Below, piece by piece: positions 52,221-61,395 of a stretch of 64,000 nt of DNA. Position numbers and translations under genes: made by a program. Origin of the DNA: an uncultured Desulfobacter sp. (lineage in GTDB: Bacteria > Desulfobacterota > Desulfobacteria > Desulfobacterales > Desulfobacteraceae); assembly GCF_963666675.1 (NCBI RefSeq), contig NZ_OY762929.1, positions 2,046,001 through 2,110,000 of the forward strand. Reading direction: 5' to 3'. Numbering within the stretch: position 1 is the first letter of the stretch; each line of letters begins with the position of its first letter. The notes below the pieces were generated by a model, which saw nothing but the letters and a program-made list of their open reading frames with translations, searched no databases and was not told the DNA's origin.

Positions 52221-53771
52221 TTATTTTCCCTGGATCAGGCATTGGCCCGTCATTTCATCCGGCTGATCTATGCCGAGTACCTTGAGTATGGTCGGTGCAA
52301 TATCTCCGAGCTTACCGTCCGAAAGCGTGACAGCCGGGGCGGATTTGGATGCAACAATAAACCTGACCGGATTTAAGGTGTGGGCCGTATGGGGAGATCC
52401 GTCCGGGGCCAGCATCTGTTCGGAGTTGCCGTGGTCTGCAGTGATAAAGGCGGTGCCGCCGGTCTCCCAGATGGCTTCCACTACTTTTTTCGCACAACTG
52501 TCCACGGTTTCACATGCCTTGACTGCTGCATCAAATATACCGGTATGACCCACCATGTCCATATTGGCAAAGTTGAGCACCACAAATTGAAAGTTGCCCG
52601 AGCGAATCTGTTCACAGGCGTTCTCCGCCACTTTAGCGGCGCTCATTTCAGGTTTCTGGTCATAGGTGTCCACATCCCGGGGGGAGGGTATGAGGATGCG
52701 CTCTTCCCCGTCAAAAACGGCCTCATCGCCGCCATTGAAAAAGTAGGTGACATGGGCGTATTTTTCCGTCTCTGCAATGCGAAGCTGGGCTATTTTGTGT
52801 TCGCTCAGGATCTGGCCGAAAATTTTGTCCAGGTGCTGGGGGCCAAAGGCTGCGGGCAGGTCAAAATGTTCGTCGTACTGGGTCATGCACACAAACTCCG
52901 CAAGTGTCGGGTTTGCGGTGCGCTTAAATTCTGCAAAGTTTTTTTCAGTAAACGCCCGGGTGATCTCCTTGGCCCGGTCGGCCCGGAAGTTGAAAAAAAT
53001 GAGACCATCACCATCTTCAACGTTCCCCCCATTGCCCGGACAAAAGCAAACCGGCTTGATGAATTCATCGGTTTCGTCTCTGTCATAGGCAGCCTGGATG
53101 GCCTGGACAGGACTCTGTTCCGAGGCATCAACCCCTTTCCCCTGGGTATAAAGATCATAGGCCTTTTCCACCCGTTCCCAGCGGGTATCCCGGTCCATGG
53201 CCCAGAAGCGGCCGGTCATGGTGGCCACTTTGCCCGTGCCGAGTTCCCGGATTGTGTCGTCAAGCTGTTTTAAAAAATCAATGCCCGATGTGGGAGAGGT
53301 ATCCCGGCCGTCCATGATGGGGTGGATGAAAACCTTTGTAATGCCCTTATCTTTTGCCATCTTTATGAGAGCAAACAGGTGGTTGATGTGGGAGTGGACC
53401 CCGCCGTCGGACAGCAGCCCTAAAAGATGAAGGCTTTTGCCGGCCTGCTTGACCTTGTCCATAACGGATACAAGCGCCGGGGTTGAGGAAAAAGTATTTT
53501 CCCGGATGGCCGTGTTGATCCGCACAAAATCCTGGGCCACAATCCTGCCCGCCCCGATGTTCATGTGCCCGACCTCGGAGTTGCCCATGGTGCCGTCGGG
53601 AAGGCCCACGGCTTCCCCGCAGCATTTGAGGGTTGTGCCTGGGAAGTCGGATGCAAGCGCATCCAGAAACGGTGTACGGGCAGCCGCTACGGCATTTCCT
53701 GTCGTCGATTCGTTGATGCCCCATCCGTCAAGAATCATCAAAATATTGACCGGTTGTTGTTCAGAACCCAT
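52221..53771 (-). CDS. gpmI: 2,3-bisphosphoglycerate-independent phosphoglycerate mutase
   Basis: 516 residues from the ATG at 53771 (GGAGG six bases upstream); the earlier in-frame ATG at 53777 directly abuts the GGAGG. Alkaline-phosphatase superfamily enzyme converting 3- to 2-phosphoglycerate with two Mn ions: MILDGWGINE, phospho-Ser in MGNSEVGHMNIGAGR, HPIMDGRDTSP, GRFWAMDRDTRWERV and a C-terminal ADHGNSEQM. Full length. It overlaps the end of rsfS by 11 bases. Confidence 0.96.
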   Translation of the reverse strand: MGSEQQPVNILMILDGWGINESTTGNAVAAARTPFLDALASDFPGTTLKCCGEAVGLPDGTMGNSEVGHMNIGAGRIVAQDFVRINTAIRENTFSSTPALVSVMDKVKQAGKSLHLLGLLSDGGVHSHINHLFALIKMAKDKGITKVFIHPIMDGRDTSPTSGIDFLKQLDDTIRELGTGKVATMTGRFWAMDRDTRWERVEKAYDLYTQGKGVDASEQSPVQAIQAAYDRDETDEFIKPVCFCPGNGGNVEDGDGLIFFNFRADRAKEITRAFTEKNFAEFKRTANPTLAEFVCMTQYDEHFDLPAAFGPQHLDKIFGQILSEHKIAQLRIAETEKYAHVTYFFNGGDEAVFDGEERILIPSPRDVDTYDQKPEMSAAKVAENACEQIRSGNFQFVVLNFANMDMVGHTGIFDAAVKACETVDSCAKKVVEAIWETGGTAFITADHGNSEQMLAPDGSPHTAHTLNPVRFIVASKSAPAVTLSDGKLGDIAPTILKVLGIDQPDEMTGQCLIQGK

Positions 53772-54153
53772 CGTCATCCTCCATTTCTGTTGGTGCCTGG
53801 GCGTCGAAGCCACTCAGATCAACCTGTTGGGCATCGCTCCACAGACCTTCAAGGTCGTAAAACGCTTTGGCGCCGGATTCAAACACATGGATGATCAAGT
53901 GGCCGAAATCCAGAAGCGCCCACTGGCCCTCCTTGATGCCTTCCGTGCCCGTTGCCTTTATCTTTGTACCCTTCAGGGATTTTATAATATGTTCGGAAAG
54001 GGATGTCACCTGCCTGCTGGATCCGGCCTCTACAATGACCACCATATCCGTGTAGGAGGTCAGTTCACTGACCATCAAGGCGGTGACGCTTCTGGGTTTC
54101 CGGTCAAATATGGGGGCAAGGTAGGGGGTATATTCCTCTTGGAGGGCGATCAT
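53761..54153 (-). CDS. rsfS: Ribosome silencing factor RsfS (Iojap)
   Basis: 130 residues. Iojap domain: ALMVSELTSYTDMVVIVEAG, SSRQVTSLSEHIIKSLKG, and GQWALLDFGHLIIHVFE. It binds ribosomal protein L14 and blocks subunit joining in starvation. The nadD-rsfS-gpmI overlaps (4 and 11 bases) indicate translational coupling. The C-terminal 15 residues are acidic. Confidence 0.95.
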   Translation of the reverse strand: MIALQEEYTPYLAPIFDRKPRSVTALMVSELTSYTDMVVIVEAGSSRQVTSLSEHIIKSLKGTKIKATGTEGIKEGQWALLDFGHLIIHVFESGAKAFYDLEGLWSDAQQVDLSGFDAQAPTEMEDDDGF

Positions 54154-54794
54154 TTATATAAATCCTTTGTTCTGATAAAAGTCTCAACACCTTCAGGCAC
54201 AAGGCCTGAGATTGATTTGCCGGCTTTGATTCGATTCCGTATCTGTGTGGATGAAATATCTATTCTAGGTACATTGCAGATGCGGATGGGATAAAGCCGG
54301 TCATGGACAAAAATATTGTCGTTTTTAAGCTTGTAGCCTTTTGAAACGTGTTCGTCAATGAATGACGCAAAAGGTGCCATGCCTGTTTTTTCGCCGCGCT
54401 GCATGACGATCACGGGCAGGGCCCCAAAGATTTGATGGGCCTGCTTCCAGGATGGGGTGTCAAAAAAGGCATCAGAGCCCAAAAGCAGATGAAAACGGGT
54501 CCGGCTGCCGAAAATGGATTTGAACTGGGAAATGGTGTCAATGGTAAATGACGGCCCTTTTCGCTGTAGTTCAATGTCGGACACCCTAAGCCCGTCCTGA
54601 TTTTTTACCGCCCCCTCGACCATGGTCAGCCGGTCCCTGGCAGAGGCCAGGTTCCGGTTGGGTTTGTGGGGGGGCAGGGCGGACGGGTAAAGGATGATGG
54701 TGTCAAAGGCGTAGAGCTCCTTGACATATTGAATAACACCTAAATGGCCGTTATGAATCGGATTGAATGTGCCGCCGAAAAGTCCTGCATTCAT
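54150..54794 (-). CDS. nadD: Nicotinate-nucleotide adenylyltransferase
   Basis: 214 residues. Nucleotidyltransferase with GLFGGTFNPIHNGHLGVIQY (GxxxPxHxxH), LPPHKPNRN, HLLLGSDAFF and the C-terminal PRIDISSTQIRNRI. It makes nicotinate adenine dinucleotide in NAD synthesis. It overlaps rsfS by 4 bases (ATGA) and follows obgE by 34 bases. Confidence 0.96.
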   Translation of the reverse strand: MNAGLFGGTFNPIHNGHLGVIQYVKELYAFDTIILYPSALPPHKPNRNLASARDRLTMVEGAVKNQDGLRVSDIELQRKGPSFTIDTISQFKSIFGSRTRFHLLLGSDAFFDTPSWKQAHQIFGALPVIVMQRGEKTGMAPFASFIDEHVSKGYKLKNDNIFVHDRLYPIRICNVPRIDISSTQIRNRIKAGKSISGLVPEGVETFIRTKDLYK

Positions 54795-54828
54795 TTTGGC
54801 TGTGTCCGTTAAACGTTGCCCGGCGCAA

Positions 54829-55839
54829 TTATTTATCTTCGGATGCGGAGGCTTGAAGCAGTTGCGCCAGGTGTTTGATCAAAGGTTTAACGCCTTGGCC
54901 CGTCGCTGCGGAAATGGTAAAAATGCTCTGGTCAGGCAAAGCGTTTTTAAAGGCTTCAACCCGGTTTTGTGTGCCCGTGAGGTCAATTTTATTGAGCACC
55001 ACAACCTGGGTCTTGTTTGCCAGGGTATCGCTGTGCATGGACAGTTCATTGTTGATCAGTTCGAACTGTGCCAGCGGATTTTCCGGGTCAATACCGCCGG
55101 AGTCAATGAGATGCACCAGAATACCGGTACGTTCAATGTGCTTGAGAAATTTTATCCCAAGTCCCACCCCTTCATGGGCCCCTTCGATCAGGCCGGGAAT
55201 GTCGGCCACTGCAAAGGGCTCGCCAAAGGGTGCTTCCACCATGCCGATGGTGGGCGTCAGTGTGGTAAACGGATAGTCTGCAATTTTTGGACGCGCTCCG
55301 GACACGGCGGAAATCAGGGTTGATTTCCCTGCGTTGGGCAGCCCCACAAGGCCGACATCCGCCATGAGTTTGAGCTCCAGGCGAAGCTTCATTTCAACCC
55401 CTGGGATTCCGGGTTGGGCAAATCTGGGCACGCGGTTGGTGGACGTTGCAAATCGTTTGTTACCTCGTCCGCCCATGCCCCCCTGGGCCAGAACGATCTC
55501 TTTGTCAGGGTCCGTCAGGTCGGCAAGAACCTCTGACGTCTCGGCATCAAAAATAATTGTGCCGGGCGGAAGTGATATATAGCAGTGGCTGCCGTTTTTG
55601 CCGTGCTTCTGCCGTCCCAGTCCGGGTGATCCGTTCTGGGCACTTAAGCGTTTCTGGCGGCGATATTCGTAGAGGGTCCGTTTTGAAGGATCCACCCGGA
55701 GGATAATATCCCCCCCATCGCCGCCATCTCCGCCGTCAGGCCCGCCTTTTTCAATGAAACGTTCACGCCGGAAACTGACGCAACCTGCACCGCCGCTTCC
55801 GGACCTGATCGTAACAATGGCCTCATCTACAAATTTCAC
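54829..55839 (-). CDS. obgE: GTPase Obg/CgtA
   Basis: 336 residues from a GTG start that overlaps the stop of rpmA (GTGA). N-terminal Obg fold ([20 protein letters not shown], Gly-rich [10 protein letters not shown]), then the GTPase domain: G1 [10 protein letters not shown]2/switch TTLTPTIG, G3 [13 protein letters not shown]4 NKID and G5 SAATGQG. It takes part in 50S assembly and stress response. There is no long C-terminal extension. Confidence 0.97.
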   Translation of the reverse strand: MKFVDEAIVTIRSGSGGAGCVSFRRERFIEKGGPDGGDGGDGGDIILRVDPSKRTLYEYRRQKRLSAQNGSPGLGRQKHGKNGSHCYISLPPGTIIFDAETSEVLADLTDPDKEIVLAQGGMGGRGNKRFATSTNRVPRFAQPGIPGVEMKLRLELKLMADVGLVGLPNAGKSTLISAVSGARPKIADYPFTTLTPTIGMVEAPFGEPFAVADIPGLIEGAHEGVGLGIKFLKHIERTGILVHLIDSGGIDPENPLAQFELINNELSMHSDTLANKTQVVVLNKIDLTGTQNRVEAFKNALPDQSIFTISAATGQGVKPLIKHLAQLLQASASEDK

Positions 55840-56090
55840 CGGGCATAAACACTGACTTTTTTTCTGTCACGACCTTTTCTTTCAAAGGTCACGACACCGT
55901 CCATCTTGGCAAAAATGGTATAATCTTTGCCCATGCCGACATTGTTGCCGGGATGAATTTTGGTGCCGCACTGTCTGATAATGATATTACCGGCGGTAAC
56001 CTGCTCTCCGCCGAATTTTTTTACGCCGCGCCGTTGGGCGTTTGAATCGCGACCGTTCTTTGAACTGCCTGCTGCTTTTTTATGTGACAT
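55836..56090 (-). CDS. rpmA: 50S ribosomal protein L27
   Basis: 84 residues, normal length. Begins [20 protein letters not shown] and has the conserved [20 protein letters not shown]. 65 bases after rplU, overlapping obgE by four bases. Confidence 0.98.
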   Translation of the reverse strand: MSHKKAAGSSKNGRDSNAQRRGVKKFGGEQVTAGNIIIRQCGTKIHPGNNVGMGKDYTIFAKMDGVVTFERKGRDRKKVSVYAR

Positions 56091-56155
56091 GTTTCGCTCT
56101 CTTTCATTAACACGTTACAAATTAACTGTAATTTAAGGACAAACGTTTACGCTGT

Positions 56156-56467
56156 TTAAGCTGAAATGGAATCAATTCTGATTTCAGTATAATGCTGCCT
56201 GTGTCCTCTCATTTTCCGGTAACCTTTACGCCGTTTGTACTTGAATACAAGCTGTTTTTTGCTCCGGCCCTGCTCCACAATAAAAGCTTTGACCGTTGCA
56301 TTTTCAATCTGGGGCGCACCTAACGTTACGGTCTCTCCATCGGAATATAAAAGGACGTCGTTAAATTCAATTTCAGATCCTTCGGTGCCTTCAAGTTTTT
56401 CAACTTTTAAAACCTGATCTTCCTGGACCTTGTATTGTTTGCCCCCGGTTCTGATTACTGCATACAT
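56156..56467 (-). CDS. rplU: 50S ribosomal protein L21
   Basis: 103 residues: MYAVIRTGGKQYKVQEDQVL at the start and KYKRRKGYRKMRGHRQHYTE near the end, as usual for L21. AAGGAGATAAAC before the ATG. First gene of the rplU-rpmA-obgE-nadD-rsfS-gpmI cluster. Confidence 0.98.
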   Translation of the reverse strand: MYAVIRTGGKQYKVQEDQVLKVEKLEGTEGSEIEFNDVLLYSDGETVTLGAPQIENATVKAFIVEQGRSKKQLVFKYKRRKGYRKMRGHRQHYTEIRIDSISA

Positions 56468-56565
56468 GGGTTTATCTCCTTACAATCTGACATCATATAT
56501 CGGGTACTTAAAAAAACTCTGCATGATATAATTATTTGCCTGTATTGTCAATTAATTTTTGATTT

Positions 56566-57414
56566 TTAACCTCCAAATGAACCGGTCATCATGGCTTTAA
56601 TCCTGTCTATGGTTTCAAGATCCGGTTTAAATGGTATTTCGGGTATGTTGGGCAGGGGTAGGGTGTGGGTGCCGTTAAAAGGCGTCTCTTTGAGCTTCAT
56701 ATTATATGCCGTGACCATCAAGGTTTCCAGGTTCACGACATCCTCTATGTTATAGGCCAAAAGGGTTTCCAGCGCTTTTCCATTATTGTTCTTCTGATAC
56801 TCATGCCATAGGAGAACTGCAAAATAGCCGTCCACCCCGTCCAGATCTCCACGGTCCAGGCCCAGGGCCTTCTCGCATTGTTTCAGACCACCGCTGTACC
56901 CTAAACTCTTTAGGACATACCGCAAATCTATATGGGCATGATTCAGTTGGATGCCGAATTGCCCTTCAATAAACGGTACATCAAAGGTTTTGCCGTTATA
57001 GGTAACCAGGACTTTATAATCTTGTATGTCTTCTATGAATTGTTCAAGATTCCGACCGTCTACATAATACCGGATATCTTTTCCATCGTAGAGTGCAATG
57101 GTTGTGATCTCAAAGCCATACGCACTGATGCCCGTTGTCTCTATGTCAATGTACGCGGTGGCGTCCCTGAATTCATGGAATAGCCGCCAATGCTCCTTTG
57201 CCGGTAAACGATCGGAAAAGTAGGTGGGGTTCTTGTTTTCAAGGTGCCCAAGGGCGGTTTTGGTATGCGCCGCAATGGTCTCAAAACGTTTGGGGGGGAT
57301 GTTCAGGGTATTTTCAGGTTCGATCCGCTCCCAGTCCAGCAGCCCGGATGCCCATAACTGCGCTTCCGTTGCCGCCCCGATGCCGGGTATATGTTGAAAT
57401 GAGTTTGTCAGCAT
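56566..57414 (-). CDS. RNase H-fold exonuclease (YprB-like)
   Basis: 282 residues. DEDD exonuclease fold: D-x-E in AYIDIETTGIS, Exo II in LVTYNGKTFDVPFIEGQ, HIDLRY, and Exo III in YNIEDVVNLETLM. An N-terminal helix-hairpin-helix-like stretch (SFQHIPGIGAATEAQLWASG) may contact DNA. Likely a 3'-5' exonuclease in repair; the substrate is not established for the family. It is the next gene after yjdM on the same strand. Confidence 0.85.
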   Translation of the reverse strand: MLTNSFQHIPGIGAATEAQLWASGLLDWERIEPENTLNIPPKRFETIAAHTKTALGHLENKNPTYFSDRLPAKEHWRLFHEFRDATAYIDIETTGISAYGFEITTIALYDGKDIRYYVDGRNLEQFIEDIQDYKVLVTYNGKTFDVPFIEGQFGIQLNHAHIDLRYVLKSLGYSGGLKQCEKALGLDRGDLDGVDGYFAVLLWHEYQKNNNGKALETLLAYNIEDVVNLETLMVTAYNMKLKETPFNGTHTLPLPNIPEIPFKPDLETIDRIKAMMTGSFGG

Positions 57415-57430
57415 CTTTCAAGTTTTCGTG

Positions 57431-57781
57431 TTAGGCTTTTTTAACAACGGAACATTTAAGGTACATGGCGCCGAATCCCGGGATCTTGCAGGAGATATCG
57501 TGGCCGTTCACCGGGTCATCAAGGAGTTTTATGTTTTTGACCTTGGTTCCCAATTTCATTGTCTCCTTGCCGGCCTTGAGGTCTTTGATGGTGGTTACCG
57601 TATCGCCGTCCTGTAGTGGGTTGCCGTTGGCATCCATGAACCGAGGGACATCCTCCGAGGGGGATTCGGCCGCCTGCTCCGGTGTCCACTCGTGGGAACA
57701 TTCAGGGCAGATCCACAACAGCCCGTCGGTGTAGGCATAGGGGGAATTACATTTGGGACAGATGGTTTCTTCAGCTGACAT
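57431..57781 (-). CDS. yjdM: PhnA/YjdM family zinc-ribbon protein
   Basis: 116 residues. N-terminal zinc ribbon CPKCNSPYAYTDGLLWICPE, then the PhnA domain DANGNPLQDGDTVTTIKDLK and a terminal MYLKCSVVKKA. Despite the old name, a role in phosphonate use is not established; YjdM is of uncertain function. 57782-58028 holds no gene. Confidence 0.92.
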   Translation of the reverse strand: MSAEETICPKCNSPYAYTDGLLWICPECSHEWTPEQAAESPSEDVPRFMDANGNPLQDGDTVTTIKDLKAGKETMKLGTKVKNIKLLDDPVNGHDISCKIPGFGAMYLKCSVVKKA

Positions 57782-58028
57782 AGCAAAATTCCTGGTTGAT
57801 TGAATAGTTGGTTTAAATTATTTTCATGTCGTGAAATAGTTATCACGCTGAAAGGCAAATGATGATGTCTGTATTTGTACATTAGCGGTACTTACTTTTT
57901 TCAACATGATATCAGACGGTTTTCAACAAGCCGAATATTACTGTTTTGATATACAAAAATGTTACATATACCAGGGGGGCTAAACTGTAGTCAAACAGTT
58001 TCTGGCGAATTGTTAAATGCCAACAAAT

Positions 58029-59621
58029 TTATTTTGACTGATCTTTCGCCCACTGTGATATTAAATTTTTGCGGTGCTGAATAAATTGTTTTGGCCATTG
58101 TGATGGGGATTTTTCCAACATTTCGGTGCAATCGTATTTTTTGATTTCCTCGAGAATATCTTGAGGGCAATTGCGAATTTTATATATGCTGTCAGCTTGA
58201 ATCAGTTGCTTGGCAGTCAGATCTTTTACCCCTTTAAGCAGTGCGCCTTCCAAATGCGCACCTTCAAGCTTTGCCCTCCAAAAACAGGCCCCTTCAAGCA
58301 TCGCTTCCTCAAAATGAGCACCTTCAAGCTGTGCTTTCCAAAAATTAGCCTTATTCAGCCGCGCACTCTCAAAATGCGCCCCTTCGAGTTGTGCCCCCCA
58401 AAAATCAGCCCTTTCTGCATCCTTAAAATGAGCCCCTTTAAGTAGTGCCTCCCCAAAATGAGCCTCATTAAGCCGTGCTTCTCCAAAATCAGCTTCTTTA
58501 AGAGTTGCCTTCCAAAAGTCTGCCTTTTCAAGACATGCACCCTTAAAATGAGCCCTTTCAACCTCTGCCTCTTCGAAATCGACCTCTTCAATCTGTGCTC
58601 CTCCAAAATCAACTCCTATAAGTTTCGCTTTTTTAAAATTTGTCCTTTTTAGCGTTGCCCCCCTAAAATTAGTTTTTATAAGCTTTGCCCATCCAAAATG
58701 AGTTTCTTTAAGTTGTGCGTTCTCAAAATCAGCATCTTCAAGCGTTGAGTCCACAAAATGGGCACTTTCCAGTATTGCCCCCCTAAAATTAGCCTCTTTA
58801 AGCCGTGCGGTTTCAAAATGAGCTTCTTTAAGTACAGCCCCCCAAAAATCAGTTTCTTTAAGAAGTTTTCTCCCCCCAAAATGAGCATCTACAAGCTTTG
58901 CCTTCCAAAAATAAGTCCTGTGCAGCATTGCCCCCCTGAAGTCAGCCCCTTCAAGCCGCGCCTCTATAAAATCAGCCTCTTCAAGCTCTGCCTTTCCAAA
59001 ATCAGCACCTTTAAGCATTGCCTTACTAAAATCAGCCTCTTGAAGCTCTACTGCGTTTTTAAAATCAGCCCCTTCAAGTTTTCTATCCCATTGGGAAATA
59101 ATTTCTTGTCTAAAGGTTTGGGCATTTTCATAATATTTTTGATCTGTATTCTTGTTAGCATTATAAAAATGTTTACAATGATCGGGGTCATAAAGAAATG
59201 ATTTCCAAATTGTCATAGGCTTATAAATTACAGGTCTTTCCGGGATATCTTCATTTAAAATTATCATGAGACGACGATTTGAAAATTTAGCCCCTGCTGC
59301 TACTTGGGTGGTAAATATGTTATATTGGAATTCCACCTTATCAAGTTCATTTTCATATCTTTGATTTGTGAATGCATAAGCTGCAAAATATAAACCAATT
59401 AACCATATAAAACCTGTTGGACATTTATCGCTTTGTTTTGCAGGAAAAAATTTTCTGAAAATAAATGTTATTCCTGAATAGTGAAAGAAACGCTCAAAAT
59501 AACGCCAGTCTTTAATCCACTTTTTATCGTTAGGTTTATTATGTTTTTTTTGTGCAGCGAACACAAAGCCAAGAAGCGACGACAACACAATAAATGAAAG
59601 CAGTAGTCCGGTATAATCCAT
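58029..59621 (-). CDS. Membrane-anchored pentapeptide-repeat protein
   Basis: 530 residues. Two N-terminal membrane helices (about residues 3-23 and 70-87) and a central region, from about residue 180 to 480, made of A-[DH]-F-x-x-A-x-L-[KE]-x pentapeptide pairs (for example LEGADFKNAVELQEADFSKA). These would fold into a right-handed quadrilateral beta-helix. At the DNA level the block 58200-59080 shows a 15/30-bp periodicity. The C-terminal 50 residues are charged. Function unknown. AT-rich relative to the flanking genes. Confidence 0.85.
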   Translation of the reverse strand: MDYTGLLLSFIVLSSLLGFVFAAQKKHNKPNDKKWIKDWRYFERFFHYSGITFIFRKFFPAKQSDKCPTGFIWLIGLYFAAYAFTNQRYENELDKVEFQYNIFTTQVAAGAKFSNRRLMIILNEDIPERPVIYKPMTIWKSFLYDPDHCKHFYNANKNTDQKYYENAQTFRQEIISQWDRKLEGADFKNAVELQEADFSKAMLKGADFGKAELEEADFIEARLEGADFRGAMLHRTYFWKAKLVDAHFGGRKLLKETDFWGAVLKEAHFETARLKEANFRGAILESAHFVDSTLEDADFENAQLKETHFGWAKLIKTNFRGATLKRTNFKKAKLIGVDFGGAQIEEVDFEEAEVERAHFKGACLEKADFWKATLKEADFGEARLNEAHFGEALLKGAHFKDAERADFWGAQLEGAHFESARLNKANFWKAQLEGAHFEEAMLEGACFWRAKLEGAHLEGALLKGVKDLTAKQLIQADSIYKIRNCPQDILEEIKKYDCTEMLEKSPSQWPKQFIQHRKNLISQWAKDQSK

Positions 59622-59666
59622 ATTTATTCTTCCTCATTTAAAGAACGGCGCGTTATATTGTTCAGC

Positions 59667-61307
59667 TCAAGTGCTTGTCGGGATAAATCTGTCCTTTTCG
59701 GGGTGAAATACGGCAGGAACGTCTTGGATAAACCGGTCTGCCTGTTTTACCCGGCCCTTGTGAACAAGGCGTAACGTATAATACCTGAACAGAGGCCATG
59801 GAGCCATACCCGGCATTTCAAGTCTTTGGGCTATGGATTCGACCGGATTGATATTTTGGAGCCGTGTTTTAATCTGGCAATACTCCTGTTGGGTTAGATG
59901 TCTGATAATTTGGCATTTTACCGGCTGATGTTGAACATAGGCACGGATAGCGGCAAGGAAAAAAGAGAGACTACAGTTTTTTGCCTGTTCAACGATCTCT
60001 TTTCTTGTAAACCGGACGTGATCAAGAATTTCATTTTTCATGCCCTGTTTTTTATCCGGACAAAGGTCTTTAAAACTCCTGCCCTTTAGATATTTGGCTT
60101 TGATTCTCTTGACCACCGAAGGGGTCATGCTTTTTCTTTTGAGCCGGGCGTTGTCCGAAAAAACATCAAAATATTCCCGGATGCTTCTCATACCCGGCGG
60201 GGTCAGTTCATCGGTGCCGTTATCAAAAAGAATATTTTCCACCTGAACGTCCAAAAGGGTCTGTAGAACGGTTGTCCCCTGTTCAGTGACGACTTCAAGG
60301 GGTTTGAAATAGTCAACCAAAAGGGCAGGACGACCGATTTTTTTTCGGGGAATAAATTTCGTATGCCTGGTAATTCTGATTTTTTTATGGCCAAAGGGGT
60401 GCAATGCACTGGTAAATGCCGGGATGACGGCAAAGCAGCCGTCCAGGGAAATTTCCGTGCCGTAGCCGTCTGTAATGGAGGGTTTAACCGTGGCAAAATC
60501 TTCATCAAGTCCAGCCGGGATCAAAAGGTCGGCCGTGGCATGCTGCTTGGTAAAGGTTTGTCCCATCTGTTGTTCAAGACTATTGATTCTGTCCCGGTTG
60601 CGGTCGGTCAGGCTGACGGACATGGGGATGCGGGCCTTTGTTAATGCTTTTGCAAGGCGGCCTTTTCCCTTTGGTATTTTGGTCAGCAAACTGAATCGGC
60701 TGTTTGTTTTTAAACGGTTTAATACGTGGGTGATGTCGTGGGAATCATCCGACCAGTCCAATGGGTCTGATCCGCCGTATAGGGCTAAATCCGTATTGCC
60801 GTGTGCCAGAAATGTATCGATGAATGTATTTACCGCATCATAGCTGAAATGGCCGCGCACTTTCGGCAGGGCCCACTCGTTGCAGCGCCGGCAGAAATTA
60901 GAGCAGCCCGAGGTCATCTGAAAGGTAATGGCCTCGCTGAAAATATAGGGGCGTTGCCAATCCGCGATGTCCAGGTGACTTTCCCATTGGTCATATGTCA
61001 TGTGGGAGGGATCAGCCAAGCGGACTTTATTAACCAATAGGTTTTTAAGTTGGTTTGTCTGTGTTTTTAGCGCAGAATGATGGTTATCCAGGTGCTTATA
61101 CCTAACCAACGCCGTCAACGCCTGGCGCAGATATTTTTCATCCGTTTCGCCAAGTTCAGGATTTTTTGCAGTGCGATTGGCTTGGTCAAGAAGCGCTTTC
61201 AGATGTCTGATATTGCCGGCAAAAAGGGCTGCAAGGATATTATTTTTTAAATCTTCAACCAGGGCATCCGGTGTGTCAATTATGTTTTTAGAAATAGAAA
61301 AGCCCAA
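59667..61307 (-). CDS. Radical SAM protein
   Basis: About 546 residues from a TTG at 61307 that has GAGGA seven bases upstream. The frame is open back to 61430, but that stretch overlaps dsrP and a strong hairpin. Around residue 135 is the radical SAM cluster motif CSNFCRRC in SGCSNFCRRCNEWALPKVRG, followed by LALYGGSDPLDW. The remaining domains, with few further Cys, are unfamiliar; there is no B12-binding or SPASM domain that I can see. Possibly an RNA- or peptide-modifying enzyme, but the substrate is unknown. Confidence 0.8.
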   Translation of the reverse strand: MGFSISKNIIDTPDALVEDLKNNILAALFAGNIRHLKALLDQANRTAKNPELGETDEKYLRQALTALVRYKHLDNHHSALKTQTNQLKNLLVNKVRLADPSHMTYDQWESHLDIADWQRPYIFSEAITFQMTSGCSNFCRRCNEWALPKVRGHFSYDAVNTFIDTFLAHGNTDLALYGGSDPLDWSDDSHDITHVLNRLKTNSRFSLLTKIPKGKGRLAKALTKARIPMSVSLTDRNRDRINSLEQQMGQTFTKQHATADLLIPAGLDEDFATVKPSITDGYGTEISLDGCFAVIPAFTSALHPFGHKKIRITRHTKFIPRKKIGRPALLVDYFKPLEVVTEQGTTVLQTLLDVQVENILFDNGTDELTPPGMRSIREYFDVFSDNARLKRKSMTPSVVKRIKAKYLKGRSFKDLCPDKKQGMKNEILDHVRFTRKEIVEQAKNCSLSFFLAAIRAYVQHQPVKCQIIRHLTQQEYCQIKTRLQNINPVESIAQRLEMPGMAPWPLFRYYTLRLVHKGRVKQADRFIQDVPAVFHPEKDRFIPTST

Positions 61308-61326
61308 AAGCAGTTCCTCAACAAAA

Positions 61327-61359
61327 TGAGGGGGGCTTTTTGGTAAAAAGCCCCCCTCA
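61327..61359 (-). terminator. Terminator of the dsr operon
   Basis: A perfect 15-bp stem (TGAGGGGGGCTTTTT with its exact complement) and a three-base loop, starting 37 bases after the dsrP stop, with TTTTG following on the minus strand. It lies between dsrP and the radical SAM gene. Confidence 0.75.
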
Positions 61360-61395
61360 ATAATATCAGCTAAATTTGCAGATAAATATATTAAA

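Noticed and set aside
58200..59080. Regular 30-bp repeats resembling a CRISPR array
   Set aside because: The periodicity is explained by the in-frame pentapeptide repeats of the minus-strand protein; there are no constant repeats with unique spacers.
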